A DNA stretch of 64,000 nt from AAA164-E04 sp964342825. Its GTDB lineage: Bacteria; Verrucomicrobiota; Verrucomicrobiia; Limisphaerales; AAA164-E04. Both the position numbers and the translations under genes were made by a program. Every line of letters starts with the position of its first letter. Position 1 is the first letter of the stretch. The notes under the pieces are model-generated. The model did not search any database. It was not told the origin of the DNA and saw nothing but the letters and a program-made list of their open reading frames with translations. The stretch lies in NCBI GenBank assembly GCA_964342825.1, contig CAYFHO010000002.1, positions 124,001-188,000 of the forward strand. Reading direction: 5' to 3'. Below are positions 1 to 8,860 of the stretch, one piece after another.

Positions 1-153
1 GATCTGTGAAGGTTTCCAGCCACTCAACTTATGCAATGTAATGATCAAATTTGAAAATCATGGAAGAATTGAGGCATCCAGATCTTAATTCATCCATGAA
101 CTCTACAGCTCATGCAAGCTGTGGCAGGAAATGGCATGAAAATACTAAGCTCC
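1..153. other. window-edge non-coding sequence
   Basis: No convincing reading frame, hairpin with a T-run or promoter is visible here. It is the sequence downstream of the minus-strand SGNH hydrolase gene, and whatever lies to its left is outside the window. Confidence 0.4.
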
Positions 154-1461
154 TCACTCAGCCACCAAACGGATCGAATGTTTAACAGGCTGGAATGATT
201 CACGAACTGCCTGAACAAGCGGTGCTCGTGTTTTTTCAGTCAAAGCAGCAGCCATTTCAGCGTCTATTCTTCCTTCAGGACCATGAAAGATTTGTTTGAT
301 CTGGCGGGTTTCATAAGCTTGTTTTGCTGCCACTGCCTGATCCACTTTTTGAAAAGATTCCGAAAAAGGGTTTTCGAGAAAATCTGCAGCTAAATTGACC
401 CCTTGAACAAGAGCATCACTGGAATAAACCCTCTCATGCTTTCCCCAAAAAACTCGGTATTTTAAAGCAGATGGATTTGAAATCTTTAAAACAAAACGAT
501 TCAAGTCTTCCATGAAAGGTACCCATTCCATTCCCGAACGCGCACTGGAGTCATCACCTAAAGATCCCGCTACGCAAAAAGGGTATTGGCGGCTGATTAA
601 ATTCAACTCCCCTTCCGACACCTCCCTAATCTCATGAAGACCGGTTGTCGTCGCTGTTTGATGTTTCAAGTCGATGCTAACTTGTCCAATGTTTCCATTT
701 AAACCAAATGCTTTTAGAAATGCATAGGCCATGACCACCTGTCCGGCCCAACCCGGGTGGACTCCATCCTTGCCTGTAAGCATGTAATTCTTTCCGTAGG
801 TTTCCTGGGCTTGGTAACCCTGCACCAACATCGGGAGAAACACATCGGCAAAAGCCACCTTTTCTTCACGTGCCAAGCGAACATCAATGTTTCTCAATTC
901 AAGCAAACCTAAATTAAGATCCTGAACCGTTCCTTTGGCTGAACGCACCCACGATGGCATTTTACCAACGGTCCCAGCGGAACCCTGAACCACTCGGACA
1001 CCATGCGATTTGAAGGCCTGAATGATGGAACGAGAGCTTTTCTCATACTCTTCTCCAATTTCATCCGTGAAAGGTTGATACCGATGATCGTTCATTCCGT
1101 AACAGGTTGTGGCGATCGTGGGACGAAATCTCAACACATCATTGGTCATTCGAGCCAGGAAACCTGGAGCGCGTTCCCCGCTCCAGCCAAACTGCCTCAC
1201 AGAAACCCGTAAGTCTGGAACACAGACCGTGAGGTAAGTCTCCATGATTCGGGAATACATCTTCTGCTCGGTGATGGAATCTCCACAAATAGCAAGGCGA
1301 TCGCCTTCTTTAAGTAATAATCCCTGGGTATCAGGTGCAATATGAGGCAGAAACGGAGAGAAGTAAGCCCCCTGAGGCAAAGGGACTATAGGCTGAGACT
1401 GCAAACCAAAGGAAAGCGCCCAGCCAATGAGAACGCAAAGCATTCGAAAAATCAGGCTCAT
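154..1461 (-). CDS. exported SGNH/GDSL-family hydrolase
   Basis: A 435-residue protein with an N-terminal hydrophobic segment (about residues 4-20) that looks like a signal peptide, so it probably acts in the periplasm or outside the cell. Family blocks are visible: the GDS block with the nucleophilic serine (ICGDSITEQ, about residue 58), the G-x-N-D block (YGMNDH, about 122) and a distal D-x-x-H block (DGVHPGW, about 235) giving the catalytic Asp and His. After the catalytic domain there is a C-terminal extension of about 180 residues that I cannot assign. SGNH enzymes cleave esters of lipids or acetylated carbohydrates; the substrate cannot be read here. It lies 46 bp beyond the recA stop on the same strand and may be a separate unit. 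Confidence 0.85.
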   Translation of the reverse strand: MSLIFRMLCVLIGWALSFGLQSQPIVPLPQGAYFSPFLPHIAPDTQGLLLKEGDRLAICGDSITEQKMYSRIMETYLTVCVPDLRVSVRQFGWSGERAPGFLARMTNDVLRFRPTIATTCYGMNDHRYQPFTDEIGEEYEKSSRSIIQAFKSHGVRVVQGSAGTVGKMPSWVRSAKGTVQDLNLGLLELRNIDVRLAREEKVAFADVFLPMLVQGYQAQETYGKNYMLTGKDGVHPGWAGQVVMAYAFLKAFGLNGNIGQVSIDLKHQTATTTGLHEIREVSEGELNLISRQYPFCVAGSLGDDSSARSGMEWVPFMEDLNRFVLKISNPSALKYRVFWGKHERVYSSDALVQGVNLAADFLENPFSESFQKVDQAVAAKQAYETRQIKQIFHGPEGRIDAEMAAALTEKTRAPLVQAVRESFQPVKHSIRLVAE

Positions 1462-1507
1462 GAGAATAGGGAATCAGCAATGATTAAGTAGACAATATCA
1501 ACCTAGT

Positions 1508-2614
1508 TCAACCAGCCGACTCTTTTGCTTTTTTATCCTTGGCTTCAGATTTCTCCGCCTTGGGCTCTTCGGGATTTCTTTTGGCCATGATGTCCTTGAT
1601 TATCTGCTCAGTTACTTCAGGTTTTTCGGCCATGGCTGCACGAGCAGCTTCTTTGCCTTGCCCGATCAATTCCCCGTTGTATTGAATCCAGGCACCACGC
1701 TTTTGAACCACACCATAAGAAAGTGCAACATCGAGTATGCTGCTTTCCTTGTTGATGCCCTGATTATACATGATATCAAACTCCGCCTCTGCAAATGGAG
1801 GTGCGACTTTATTTTTGACAATCTTGACTTTGACGTGATTCCCAACAGCATTTCCAGTGGCATCCTTGAGTGTTTCTTTGCGCCTAATGTCAATCCTGAC
1901 ACTTGCGTAGAATTTCAAAGCCTTTCCTCCTGGTGTTGTCTCAGGACTCCCGAACATGACTCCGACCTTTTCCCGCAACTGATTGGTGAAGAGACAGGTT
2001 GTCTTTGCCTTGTTGAGTACGGATGTTAATTTACGCAACGCTTGGCTCATCAACCGAGCCTGCATACCCATCGTAGCCATTCCCATGTCACCCTCCAATT
2101 CTGCTTTGGGAACTAGGGCGGCCACCGAATCAACAACAATCACATCAAGGGCATTAGATCGAGCGAGTGTTTCGCAGATGGTCAAAGCCTCTTCTCCACT
2201 ATCGGGCTGAGACACCAGCAAATCATCCAGATTGACTCCGAGTTTACGGGCATAACCAGGGTCGAGAGCATGCTCGGCATCAATGAAGGCAGCCGTGCCA
2301 CCAACTTTTTGGGCATTGGCAATCACATGGAGCATGACAGTCGTTTTACCGGATGATTCCGGCCCATAGATTTCAATAATTCGCCCTCGTGGTAGCCCTC
2401 CGACCCCAAGTGCCAGATCCATGGATAAGGCACCTGTGGGGATAACATCGATTTTTTTCTGAGAGGGTGCATTACCCAATCGCATAATACTGCCATCACC
2501 AAATGTTTTGGTAATGGACTGGATTGCAGTGTCCAGATTGCGTTGCTTATCAGCCTCACTGCCTACTGAGGCTGAGCCAGATTGTTTCGATTTGGAGGAT
2601 GCTTTTGTTGCCAT
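1508..2614 (-). CDS. recA: recombinase RecA
   Basis: RecA, the ATP-dependent strand-exchange protein of homologous recombination and co-protease of the SOS response. About 368 residues, the usual length. Walker A is GPESSGKT, followed by the conserved blocks around the ATP-binding core (EHALDPGYA, VVDSVAALVPKAE, the loop near GVMFGSPETTPGG) and an acidic/lysine-rich C-terminal tail (EPKAEKSEAKDKKAKE). The reading frame extends 15 codons upstream to 2659, but I place the start at the ATG ending at 2614 because the upstream part is not RecA-like and the protein then begins with a normal short polar N-terminus. No clear Shine-Dalgarno sequence and no recognisable LexA box were found by eye. Confidence 0.97.
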   Translation of the reverse strand: MATKASSKSKQSGSASVGSEADKQRNLDTAIQSITKTFGDGSIMRLGNAPSQKKIDVIPTGALSMDLALGVGGLPRGRIIEIYGPESSGKTTVMLHVIANAQKVGGTAAFIDAEHALDPGYARKLGVNLDDLLVSQPDSGEEALTICETLARSNALDVIVVDSVAALVPKAELEGDMGMATMGMQARLMSQALRKLTSVLNKAKTTCLFTNQLREKVGVMFGSPETTPGGKALKFYASVRIDIRRKETLKDATGNAVGNHVKVKIVKNKVAPPFAEAEFDIMYNQGINKESSILDVALSYGVVQKRGAWIQYNGELIGQGKEAARAAMAEKPEVTEQIIKDIMAKRNPEEPKAEKSEAKDKKAKESAG

Positions 2615-2639
2615 GCTAATGTGATTGATCTGAAGCGGA

Positions 2640-2669
2640 ATAATGAGCCACGAAGGCAAATGAAGTCAA
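2640..2669 (-). promoter_or_regulatory. candidate sigma-70 promoter for recA
   Basis: Reading the minus strand, a TTGACT -35 element (2669-2664) and a CATTAT -10 element (2645-2640, four of six consensus bases) are separated by 18 bp. The predicted start would leave a leader of about 20 nt before the chosen recA ATG. Identified by eye only. Confidence 0.35.
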
Positions 2670-2743
2670 TGATGGTTCGCGCCAGTGGGTGAAAAGCAAT
2701 ACTTTCAACAAGTCCGCTAAATCCAATGAATGAGATCAAGCAA

Positions 2744-3412
2744 TCAAGGCTCTGTGTCCGGAATATCACCAGAACGATTCCTGGCCTTCCAAAAGAATAG
2801 TCCAACCAATCCAAGCGCCATCCAAAACGTTCCCGAAATTTCCGGTACGGGTGTTATGGTTCCAAATAAATCAACATTATCCAAACGCCAGGTTCCGCTG
2901 CCTGCCTCTGCATTGTACCCGTATAATCTGAACTCAATAGCACTGGTCAGATCATCAAAAAGTCCACCACTTAAATCAATTGTCTGATCCGTTCTAGTGG
3001 AAGTATTATCAGGAACAGAAAATGCGGTGCCAATATCGGCGGCAAATGCATCCAAACTAGATCTCAGGGACCAATCACGAATTCCAGTTCCAGAGCGCCT
3101 CTCATCAAGCTGCATCTGAGTCAGGGAAATGGAAAATCCGGGATCCGGTGTTAAAGAAAAAGTGAAATAATCATCCACATCCAAGCCACCGGTGCTCCAT
3201 GAATTAGCACTAAAAGTACCAGCGGCAGAGGAAGGGTTGACGCCTGTTCCCCTTCCAAAATCACCTGCAGTAGCGTCTGCTGGTTGACTATCCACCGAAA
3301 AATTCGCCTCATTTCCGGCTGCACCTGTGAAACTGTATGTGATGATTTGAGCGTTGAGAAACTGCCCAGCGAAGAGGAGAGTGGCCACCCATAAACCAAA
3401 TTTACGAAACAT
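2744..3412 (-). CDS. exported protein with PEP-CTERM-type sorting signal
   Basis: About 222 residues starting at the ATG ending at 3412, which gives a clean signal peptide (hydrophobic stretch then NAQ as likely cleavage site). The reading frame is open further upstream to 3490, but that part is not signal-like. The body is Gly/Ser/Asp/Thr-rich with no recognised enzymatic motif. The C-terminus carries the tripartite exosortase signal: a VPE motif (TPVPEIS), a hydrophobic helix of about 16 residues and a basic cluster (KARNR), then an extra acidic tail of eight residues. PEP-CTERM proteins are processed by exosortase and usually occur in bacteria with EPS loci. Such a locus begins 0.8 kb away, though no exosortase gene is in the window. 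The function of the body is unknown. Confidence 0.75.
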   Translation of the reverse strand: MFRKFGLWVATLLFAGQFLNAQIITYSFTGAAGNEANFSVDSQPADATAGDFGRGTGVNPSSAAGTFSANSWSTGGLDVDDYFTFSLTPDPGFSISLTQMQLDERRSGTGIRDWSLRSSLDAFAADIGTAFSVPDNTSTRTDQTIDLSGGLFDDLTSAIEFRLYGYNAEAGSGTWRLDNVDLFGTITPVPEISGTFWMALGLVGLFFWKARNRSGDIPDTEP

Positions 3413-3452
3413 TTTTGCCTTTCTGTTGTTACATTGTGATGTCCAAGAGGGG

Positions 3453-3469
3453 CAGTTACTTGGTAACTG
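3453..3469. repeat. perfect inverted repeat upstream of PEP-CTERM gene
   Basis: CAGTTAC, a three-base loop, then GTAACTG: 7-bp perfect arms about 41-57 bp upstream of the chosen start of the PEP-CTERM-type protein. It could be a leader hairpin or an operator. There is no T-run on either side, so it is not a terminator. Confidence 0.5.
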
Positions 3470-3689
3470 AACCCCAGAATTAACATCCACTCACAACATC
3501 AGGCACATTCCAATACCGGACTAATAGTAGCACTGGAATGCATCGAAGGTTAAGGAGTTACAGCCTAAATTCAAGTCAATAATTTTATATTCGAGATATT
3601 TTAGTAACTAAATCACGACACTTCATTACTTTTTAAGTGAAATTTTTCTTAAACAAATTAAGATCCCACAGTGTTTTTAGAAATTAATC

Positions 3690-4175
3690 ATGCGTGCCAA
3701 ATTCAAGCTTAACATTCCGCTGCGCTTTTTTCTCCTGTTGATTGCCAGCACCGGACTCATTTCGTGCCAAACGCCCAATGGTGCGGATTCTGCTAATAAC
3801 ATTCTCACTTACCATTACACTGGATGGCCAAAAAAATCAGTTGAGCGACTGCTGATTCAATATCTTGAATCCAAGGAATTTCTTAGTTCTGTATCCCGTG
3901 AGGGAATGAGGCAATTCGATCGAAAAGGATCCAATTGGGACAGTATCAAGTATGGCTCTTTTCTCGAACCAAGCTCGTGGCTCAGACTAGAAACCACACT
4001 AAAGGAAGACAAAAAAGCAAATCTGACCACACTTCGTGTCGAGGTCAGCCTGCTCACTCATCGGCTGAGCAGCCTTGAAGAAAAGCGGAAGCCTAAGAAA
4101 AGACATATTCAGGAAGCTCGTGAAGTGCTGCGATACTTTGAAACCATGATGCTTCAACCGGTTGACGGGAATTAG
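3690..4175 (+). CDS. small lipoprotein of unknown function
   Basis: A 161-residue protein with a basic N-terminus, a hydrophobic segment and a lipobox (LISC) at about residues 23-26, so it is probably lipid-anchored. The mature part is highly charged, with a Lys/Arg/Glu-rich C-terminal half predicted to be helical. I recognise no family. It is the only plus-strand gene between the PEP-CTERM gene and the EPS operon, which converges on it. An AT-rich stretch of about 280 bp (3413-3689) separates it from the divergent PEP-CTERM gene and must hold both promoters. Confidence 0.6.
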   Translation: MRAKFKLNIPLRFFLLLIASTGLISCQTPNGADSANNILTYHYTGWPKKSVERLLIQYLESKEFLSSVSREGMRQFDRKGSNWDSIKYGSFLEPSSWLRLETTLKEDKKANLTTLRVEVSLLTHRLSSLEEKRKPKKRHIQEAREVLRYFETMMLQPVDGN

Positions 4176-4240
4176 GGAAACCTCAGACCGATTAAAATTG
4201 AAATAAAGTCATTGAAGGAGTGGTCCGCCGTCACTTGTGA

Positions 4241-4642
4241 CTATTGATCAAGCAGCATGTATACACAAACGAACTGACTCAGGATACACATCCCAGCAAG
4301 AACGTACACACAGGTTTCCTGTAAAAGGGTACTTTTTTGCAAACAGGGAGAAAGATCGAATCTCAGATTAACTTCGCCGACCTTGAGAATATCCCCTGGT
4401 TTTATAACCCTAGTACCATGAATAAACTCTTCATTCAGCAAACAATTCGCATCTTCACGAATTGATATTACCGGTCGCCTATCCTTATCCAACGATATCG
4501 AAGCATGTCGTTCCCAAACTCCGGGTTCTTCTAATTGAAAATCGGATTCAGATTCACGACCTATGGAAAAAGGAACGGCTTGAACATTCACAGTGTGATT
4601 GTTCAAGCCAGAATCGGAGTTGATCTGAGTCAACTGAAACAT
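4241..4642 (-). CDS. small FHA-domain protein with C-terminal membrane anchor
   Basis: 133 residues. Residues about 20-95 show the forkhead-associated pattern: SIGRESESDFQLEE, then the RHASI block, a hydrophobic strand and a later NEEFIHGTRVIKPGDILKVG run typical of the last FHA strands. FHA domains bind phosphothreonine. The last about 25 residues form one hydrophobic segment (ETCVYVLAGM and following), suggesting a tail-anchored membrane protein. The start codon lies 3 bp beyond the stop of the export lipoprotein gene, so it is the last gene of the exopolysaccharide operon. That position makes a role in phospho-dependent control of export plausible, but this is inference only. The FHA Arg and Ser/His positions look conserved. 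Confidence 0.65.
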   Translation of the reverse strand: MFQLTQINSDSGLNNHTVNVQAVPFSIGRESESDFQLEEPGVWERHASISLDKDRRPVISIREDANCLLNEEFIHGTRVIKPGDILKVGEVNLRFDLSPCLQKSTLLQETCVYVLAGMCILSQFVCVYMLLDQ

Positions 4643-4645
4643 TGA

Positions 4646-5275
4646 TCAATAAAGCCGACGAGGGACATCAATAATGTCCTTGGGATAAATCGGCGGATCG
4701 TAGCGAGAATCGCGACGGGCTTTTTCATAATCAAATGTAATCTGAGACCCATTACCTCGCGTAACCGTAATTCTGCGTTTCTTGGCATAATCTGTCAGCC
4801 CTCCCGCCTGCGAAATGGCTTCCAATGCTGTCGTGTCTCCAACGTAAGGGTATCGACCACTTCTCACTACCTCGCCGTTAATTGTAAATAATCTGTCCTC
4901 AGTGAGCACAGTAATGGACAAGGTGCTAAAAATTCGAGGTACGTAAGCTTCCTGCAACTTCCTTTGCAACTGGGGAGGAGTCAACCCTTCGGCAGTAACA
5001 GGTTGATTCAGATAAGGAGGATGTATAGTTCCATCGTCACGAATCCTCTCTTCATGAGGGGGGGGCGGTGTTGGAATACCGGCAAAACGAATGGTTACTT
5101 TTTCACCAACGGATAACCCCAATGGCGGTGCGTCTAAGTCTCCTCCTGCGTAGTCACCCCCGGTTCCTGATCCGGTAAAACATCCAGTCAGAAGTGTTAA
5201 TACAGATGCAACACCCAAGCACCATAATTTGCCATTCAACATATCTAAAACCCTATTCATCCTAACACAATTCAT
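4646..5275 (-). CDS. polysaccharide export lipoprotein (Wza-like)
   Basis: 209 residues with a signal peptide ending in a lipobox (LLTGC), then a poly-export domain (LSVGEKVTIRFAGIP, DDGTIHPPYL, TAEGLTPPQLQRKL) and a SLBB-type soluble domain (INGEVVRSGRYPY, LEAISQAGGLTDYAKKRRI). Such proteins form the outer-membrane gate for capsule or EPS export together with a Wzc-like co-polymerase, here encoded immediately upstream with 19 bp between the genes. It is short compared with classical Wza, having a single SLBB-like repeat and no clear C-terminal amphipathic helix. The neighbouring beta-barrel may therefore supply the pore. A second ATG at 5260 is an equally possible start. Confidence 0.85.
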   Translation of the reverse strand: MNCVRMNRVLDMLNGKLWCLGVASVLTLLTGCFTGSGTGGDYAGGDLDAPPLGLSVGEKVTIRFAGIPTPPPPHEERIRDDGTIHPPYLNQPVTAEGLTPPQLQRKLQEAYVPRIFSTLSITVLTEDRLFTINGEVVRSGRYPYVGDTTALEAISQAGGLTDYAKKRRITVTRGNGSQITFDYEKARRDSRYDPPIYPKDIIDVPRRLY

Positions 5276-5294
5276 TATCTATTCAGATAATCGA

Positions 5295-7481
5295 TTAAAA
5301 CTTATTTTTCAATTCCAAGTCACCACGTGCAGAGGTTTTACCCGACTTACCATCGCTTTTCTTTTTGGATTTCGCTTCGTCACCATCCTGCTTGGAGTAG
5401 TAATCGTAGTAATAACCGCTGTAGTAATAGTAGTAAGAATCTTGAGAAATATTGATATTATTTAATACCACACCAAGCAAGTTTCCACCTACTTTCTCTA
5501 CCATCTGTTTGGCACGAATGGTCATTGCTTGTGGGTATTTACGATACTGGATTACCAATATAGCCATGTCCACTTCACTGGCGAGAATGGAGGCATCGCT
5601 GACACCCATGATAGGAGGAGAATCAAAGAAGACATAATCGTAGCGTTTCCTGGCTTCTACGATAAAATCCTTCATTTTGGTTGAATTCAAAATCCCCATA
5701 GAGCTACTCGGCAATTTTCCACTAGGAAGAAAATCAAGATTTTCAAGCTTGGTGGTTTGAATAACTTCTTCTAGCGCTTTTGTGCCTAATAGATAATCTG
5801 TCAACCCAAGCGCATTAGACACTCCAACGTGCTTATGAAGGCTGGGTCGTCGTAAATCCGAATCTACAATTAGGAGCCGTGACCCATGTTGTGCAAATAC
5901 AGTCGCAAGATTAAAGATGGTGGTTGATTTTCCTTCACCTGCACCACCACTAACAACCGTGAGGGTATTTGCATTTTCATTTTTCCGAGAAAACAGGATG
6001 TTGGTTCGAAGGACCCGATACGCCTCTGCATGCGGACTGTCAGGTCCCTCCATCAGCAGGGAATGAACATTCTGTGGAATCACCCCTAAAACAGGTGCTT
6101 CCAAAGCTTGCTCGACATCATCAATAGTCTTGACACTCGTATCAAGGTATTCGATGAAGAATGCCAAACCAACACCAACAATGAGACCAACCACCACTCC
6201 CAAGGCAATGTTCAAAAAGATCTTTGGCCTTACTGGATCATCATTTGGTTCGGCAGGATCATAGATCTCAACAATCGAATCAGTTGGCAAAGCAGCATCA
6301 ACCGTTTCCTGCAAGATGCGGATCATGATCATGTCACTAATTTTTGATAAATTTTCCAAATCACGTTTTGCAGTAAAATAGGGCCTGTACTGAGCCGTTT
6401 TAACGGCATCTCTTGATTTCGCATCTTCGACTGCGTCGGTAAGTTCTGTCAATTGATTCCGTGCAGCACTCACCTGGGTTTGCAAGCCCCTCAATACACC
6501 TGTGATTTCCTGCTTGATCTGATCATTTAAAGTGGCAAGCAGACTTTTGGAGGCCTTCATTTGCGGATGCTCGGGACCATGTATCTCTTTCATTTGTGAA
6601 AGCTGCTGGAGAGCACGGTCATATTCATTCAACAAGGATGTAAGCCGAAGGTTACCAGGCATGGCGGTCAGAAGAGTATTCCTGAGTTCTTCCAAGGTCA
6701 GGGCTGCCAGTTCCTTGAACAAAGTTTCATATCGAATCAAATTTGCCTCAGCAACGGTGCGTTCCTGTTCAAGTTTCATGACAATCTGAGGTTCAGTTGT
6801 CATACCAATCGAACTTCCTTCGGCACTGTAGATATCTGAAATGTTTAAATCTTCGCGGAGCTTATCAAGCTCTTTTTGCTTGTCCTGAACCTTGATCTGT
6901 TGATCTTCATATTCCTTTTTAAGAACATCGATACCGCTATTGGCCATGTCCTTGAGGTTCTTTTCACGCACTTTCTTGTATTGCTCGGCAATTTCTTGAG
7001 CGATGAGTGCTGCTTCTTCCTTATCCTGACTGTAAGCCTTGATTTCGATCAAACTGGTATTGCGATATTGATCGACATCAATGGACTTCTTGAGCACTTG
7101 AAAAGTTTCGTTGGTGGTGAGGGGTGCATCCAGATTAAATCTCTCCATCCACTTGTGGTTCAAGCCAAGTGAATTGATCACTGGATGTAACACTTTCTTG
7201 GATTGAATTTTTTCATACTCAGTGAGCACCCAGTACGGATCATGTTGCTGAGCGGTTTGTAATCCCATCAATGGCGTAATATCAGAATTGTCCTTCTCGA
7301 TGGCTATTCGAACAGAACTAGCGTAGGTGGGTTTTAGTAAGAAAGTGATAATGGTTGTCGTCAATACGACCAACAGGAATACCGCAAGGATAACGGTTTT
7401 CCTGATCCGGATGATTCGCCAATAATCCAGGAAGTGAAGTTTGGAGTCTGATTGCTGCTGCTGATTAGGTTTGCTTTGCAT
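5295..7481 (-). CDS. polysaccharide co-polymerase / tyrosine autokinase (Wzc-like)
   Basis: 728 residues. Two transmembrane helices (about 29-50 and 423-443) flank a large periplasmic Wzz-type region with long coiled coils (about 150-360). The cytoplasmic BY-kinase domain has Walker A SGGAGEGKST (about 510), Walker A' LLIVDSDLRRPS (about 537) and Walker B YVFFDSPP (about 616). The C-terminus carries a dense tyrosine cluster (SYYYYYSGYYYDYYS, about 681-695) as autophosphorylation target, followed by a Lys-rich tail. These enzymes control chain length and export of capsule or EPS. It is followed at 19 bp by the Wza-like gene. Upstream, a terminator separates it from the beta-barrel gene. No good Shine-Dalgarno is visible before the ATG at 7481. 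Confidence 0.93.
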   Translation of the reverse strand: MQSKPNQQQQSDSKLHFLDYWRIIRIRKTVILAVFLLVVLTTTIITFLLKPTYASSVRIAIEKDNSDITPLMGLQTAQQHDPYWVLTEYEKIQSKKVLHPVINSLGLNHKWMERFNLDAPLTTNETFQVLKKSIDVDQYRNTSLIEIKAYSQDKEEAALIAQEIAEQYKKVREKNLKDMANSGIDVLKKEYEDQQIKVQDKQKELDKLREDLNISDIYSAEGSSIGMTTEPQIVMKLEQERTVAEANLIRYETLFKELAALTLEELRNTLLTAMPGNLRLTSLLNEYDRALQQLSQMKEIHGPEHPQMKASKSLLATLNDQIKQEITGVLRGLQTQVSAARNQLTELTDAVEDAKSRDAVKTAQYRPYFTAKRDLENLSKISDMIMIRILQETVDAALPTDSIVEIYDPAEPNDDPVRPKIFLNIALGVVVGLIVGVGLAFFIEYLDTSVKTIDDVEQALEAPVLGVIPQNVHSLLMEGPDSPHAEAYRVLRTNILFSRKNENANTLTVVSGGAGEGKSTTIFNLATVFAQHGSRLLIVDSDLRRPSLHKHVGVSNALGLTDYLLGTKALEEVIQTTKLENLDFLPSGKLPSSSMGILNSTKMKDFIVEARKRYDYVFFDSPPIMGVSDASILASEVDMAILVIQYRKYPQAMTIRAKQMVEKVGGNLLGVVLNNINISQDSYYYYYSGYYYDYYSKQDGDEAKSKKKSDGKSGKTSARGDLELKNKF

Positions 7482-7493
7482 GGGTCAAGGGAG

Positions 7494-7532
7494 AAAAAAA
7501 GGGAGGCCAGAATAATAAAGTTCCAGCCTCCC
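7494..7532 (-). terminator. intrinsic terminator between barrel and autokinase genes
   Basis: On the minus strand GGGAGGC (7532-7526) pairs with GCCTCCC (7507-7501) across an 18-nt loop and is followed directly by seven T residues (7500-7494). It sits between the beta-barrel stop (7558) and the autokinase start (7481), so it should end or attenuate transcripts from the barrel gene inside the EPS block. Confidence 0.7.
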
Positions 7533-7557
7533 CATAAAACATGTAACTATTTTAGAT

Positions 7558-8802
7558 TTAGTAGCTTGCTTTCAAGCCAATGTAGACTCGGTTACGATCG
7601 AAGCTTCGGTTTCCAAGGTCGGAATCCAAGTCATCGAAGTTGTAGCCAGTTTCAGCCTGTAAATATTGATTGATCTGATAAGCCAAGTTGACACCCAGGC
7701 TCCAGAAGTTATCAGCAGTGTCCATCAAACTGTCACCGAAGGAACTGTTAGCATACATACCAACAAAGTTTGCAGTAAGCTTGGCAGTAAGTTGGTGAGT
7801 GACAGATGCGTATACAGAAGTGGTTTCTTGATCAAGAATCAGAGATCCGCCAACTTGAGCAATGTCAGTCTGATTACGTTCGTGGCGAACACCGACAGCC
7901 ACGCTGCTGCCTTTGGCGTATGCATAAGACAAATTAGCATCTACGTAAGGGTTCGTGGTAGAATCATCGACCCCGGGAGCTACGTTGTCGTAGGAGGTAA
8001 ACTGAGCACCAGCACGTATGGAACCAACCAACTCAGGGGTAAAACTATGGTCTATACCGGCATAGACATAATGTGAATCACTATTTCGAACTTCAGGATC
8101 CAGGAATGGACCAAAAGTCAAGCTGTCGTCACTGGTGTAATCGACGATACGGTATTGATAACCAAGAATCCCGGTGGTGTCAGGACGGAGTTGGGAGCGA
8201 AGGTTGGCAGTAATGCGATGTTCAACACGATCAAGTAGAGCTGAGAAGCTTCCAGGACCACTTTGGTCGTAGTTGTAAAGATCGTTCTGGTATCCCGCCA
8301 TCAAGCTGTATGTGCGACTCAATTGCGCAGTGAAATTGACATGTGCGCGATTGTGAATAGCGTCCATGTTAGAACGCAAGCGAGTTGCACCGGTGGGCTC
8401 GAGCACCTCAGGTTCTTGAGCAATGACAAATTCATCACCCAAATCTACGGAAAAAGTCTCGTTGAGGTCATGACTCAGATCGAGAGAAAAGCGGTGCGAA
8501 TGATCAGCATTGTCAGGATCTCGATCTTCGAACCAGCGCAACTTGTATTCATATCCAAGACCGATGTAGGTCTGGGACTTAACCAAATTCAAGCTGATTG
8601 CTGGGCTGAACTCGATACCAACGCTGTCTTGAGCGATGGCATTGGGGACAGTGGTGATGTTATCGTCGTAGAAGCCCCTAAGGTTGGCGGAAATACTCCA
8701 TGGCTTGGAAGTCTGTGTGGGTGTCAACCCTACATCGGGAGCTGCCTGCATGCTTGCTACCCCTAAGGCGGCCAATCCGGCTGTTGTTACAATCTTTTTC
8801 AT
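7558..8802 (-). CDS. outer-membrane beta-barrel protein of the EPS locus
   Basis: 414 residues with a signal peptide (MKKIVTTAGLAALGVASMQAA). The mature part is made of alternating aromatic/hydrophobic strands separated by Asp/Asn/Gly-rich turns (FYDDNIT, YEYKLRWFEDRD, GYQYRIVDYTSDD) and ends in an aromatic residue (YIGLKASY), as expected of a barrel inserted by the BAM machinery. I estimate 16-18 strands. Barrels of this type recur in EPS loci of PEP-CTERM bacteria, possibly as secretion pores. It has its own candidate promoter upstream and a terminator just downstream, so it may be made in larger amounts than the membrane-complex genes that follow. Confidence 0.8.
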   Translation of the reverse strand: MKKIVTTAGLAALGVASMQAAPDVGLTPTQTSKPWSISANLRGFYDDNITTVPNAIAQDSVGIEFSPAISLNLVKSQTYIGLGYEYKLRWFEDRDPDNADHSHRFSLDLSHDLNETFSVDLGDEFVIAQEPEVLEPTGATRLRSNMDAIHNRAHVNFTAQLSRTYSLMAGYQNDLYNYDQSGPGSFSALLDRVEHRITANLRSQLRPDTTGILGYQYRIVDYTSDDSLTFGPFLDPEVRNSDSHYVYAGIDHSFTPELVGSIRAGAQFTSYDNVAPGVDDSTTNPYVDANLSYAYAKGSSVAVGVRHERNQTDIAQVGGSLILDQETTSVYASVTHQLTAKLTANFVGMYANSSFGDSLMDTADNFWSLGVNLAYQINQYLQAETGYNFDDLDSDLGNRSFDRNRVYIGLKASY

Positions 8803-8860
8803 ACCTTCGTTAATCGCTTAATGCTGCTTTATGCCCAGCTTGAGTCTTGATACGGTCAGA

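Noticed and set aside
8822..8837. TGG-N10-GCA on the minus strand before the barrel gene, a sigma-54-like core
   Set aside because: Only the dinucleotide cores match, and transcription would start about 9 nt before the ATG, leaving no room for a ribosome binding site.
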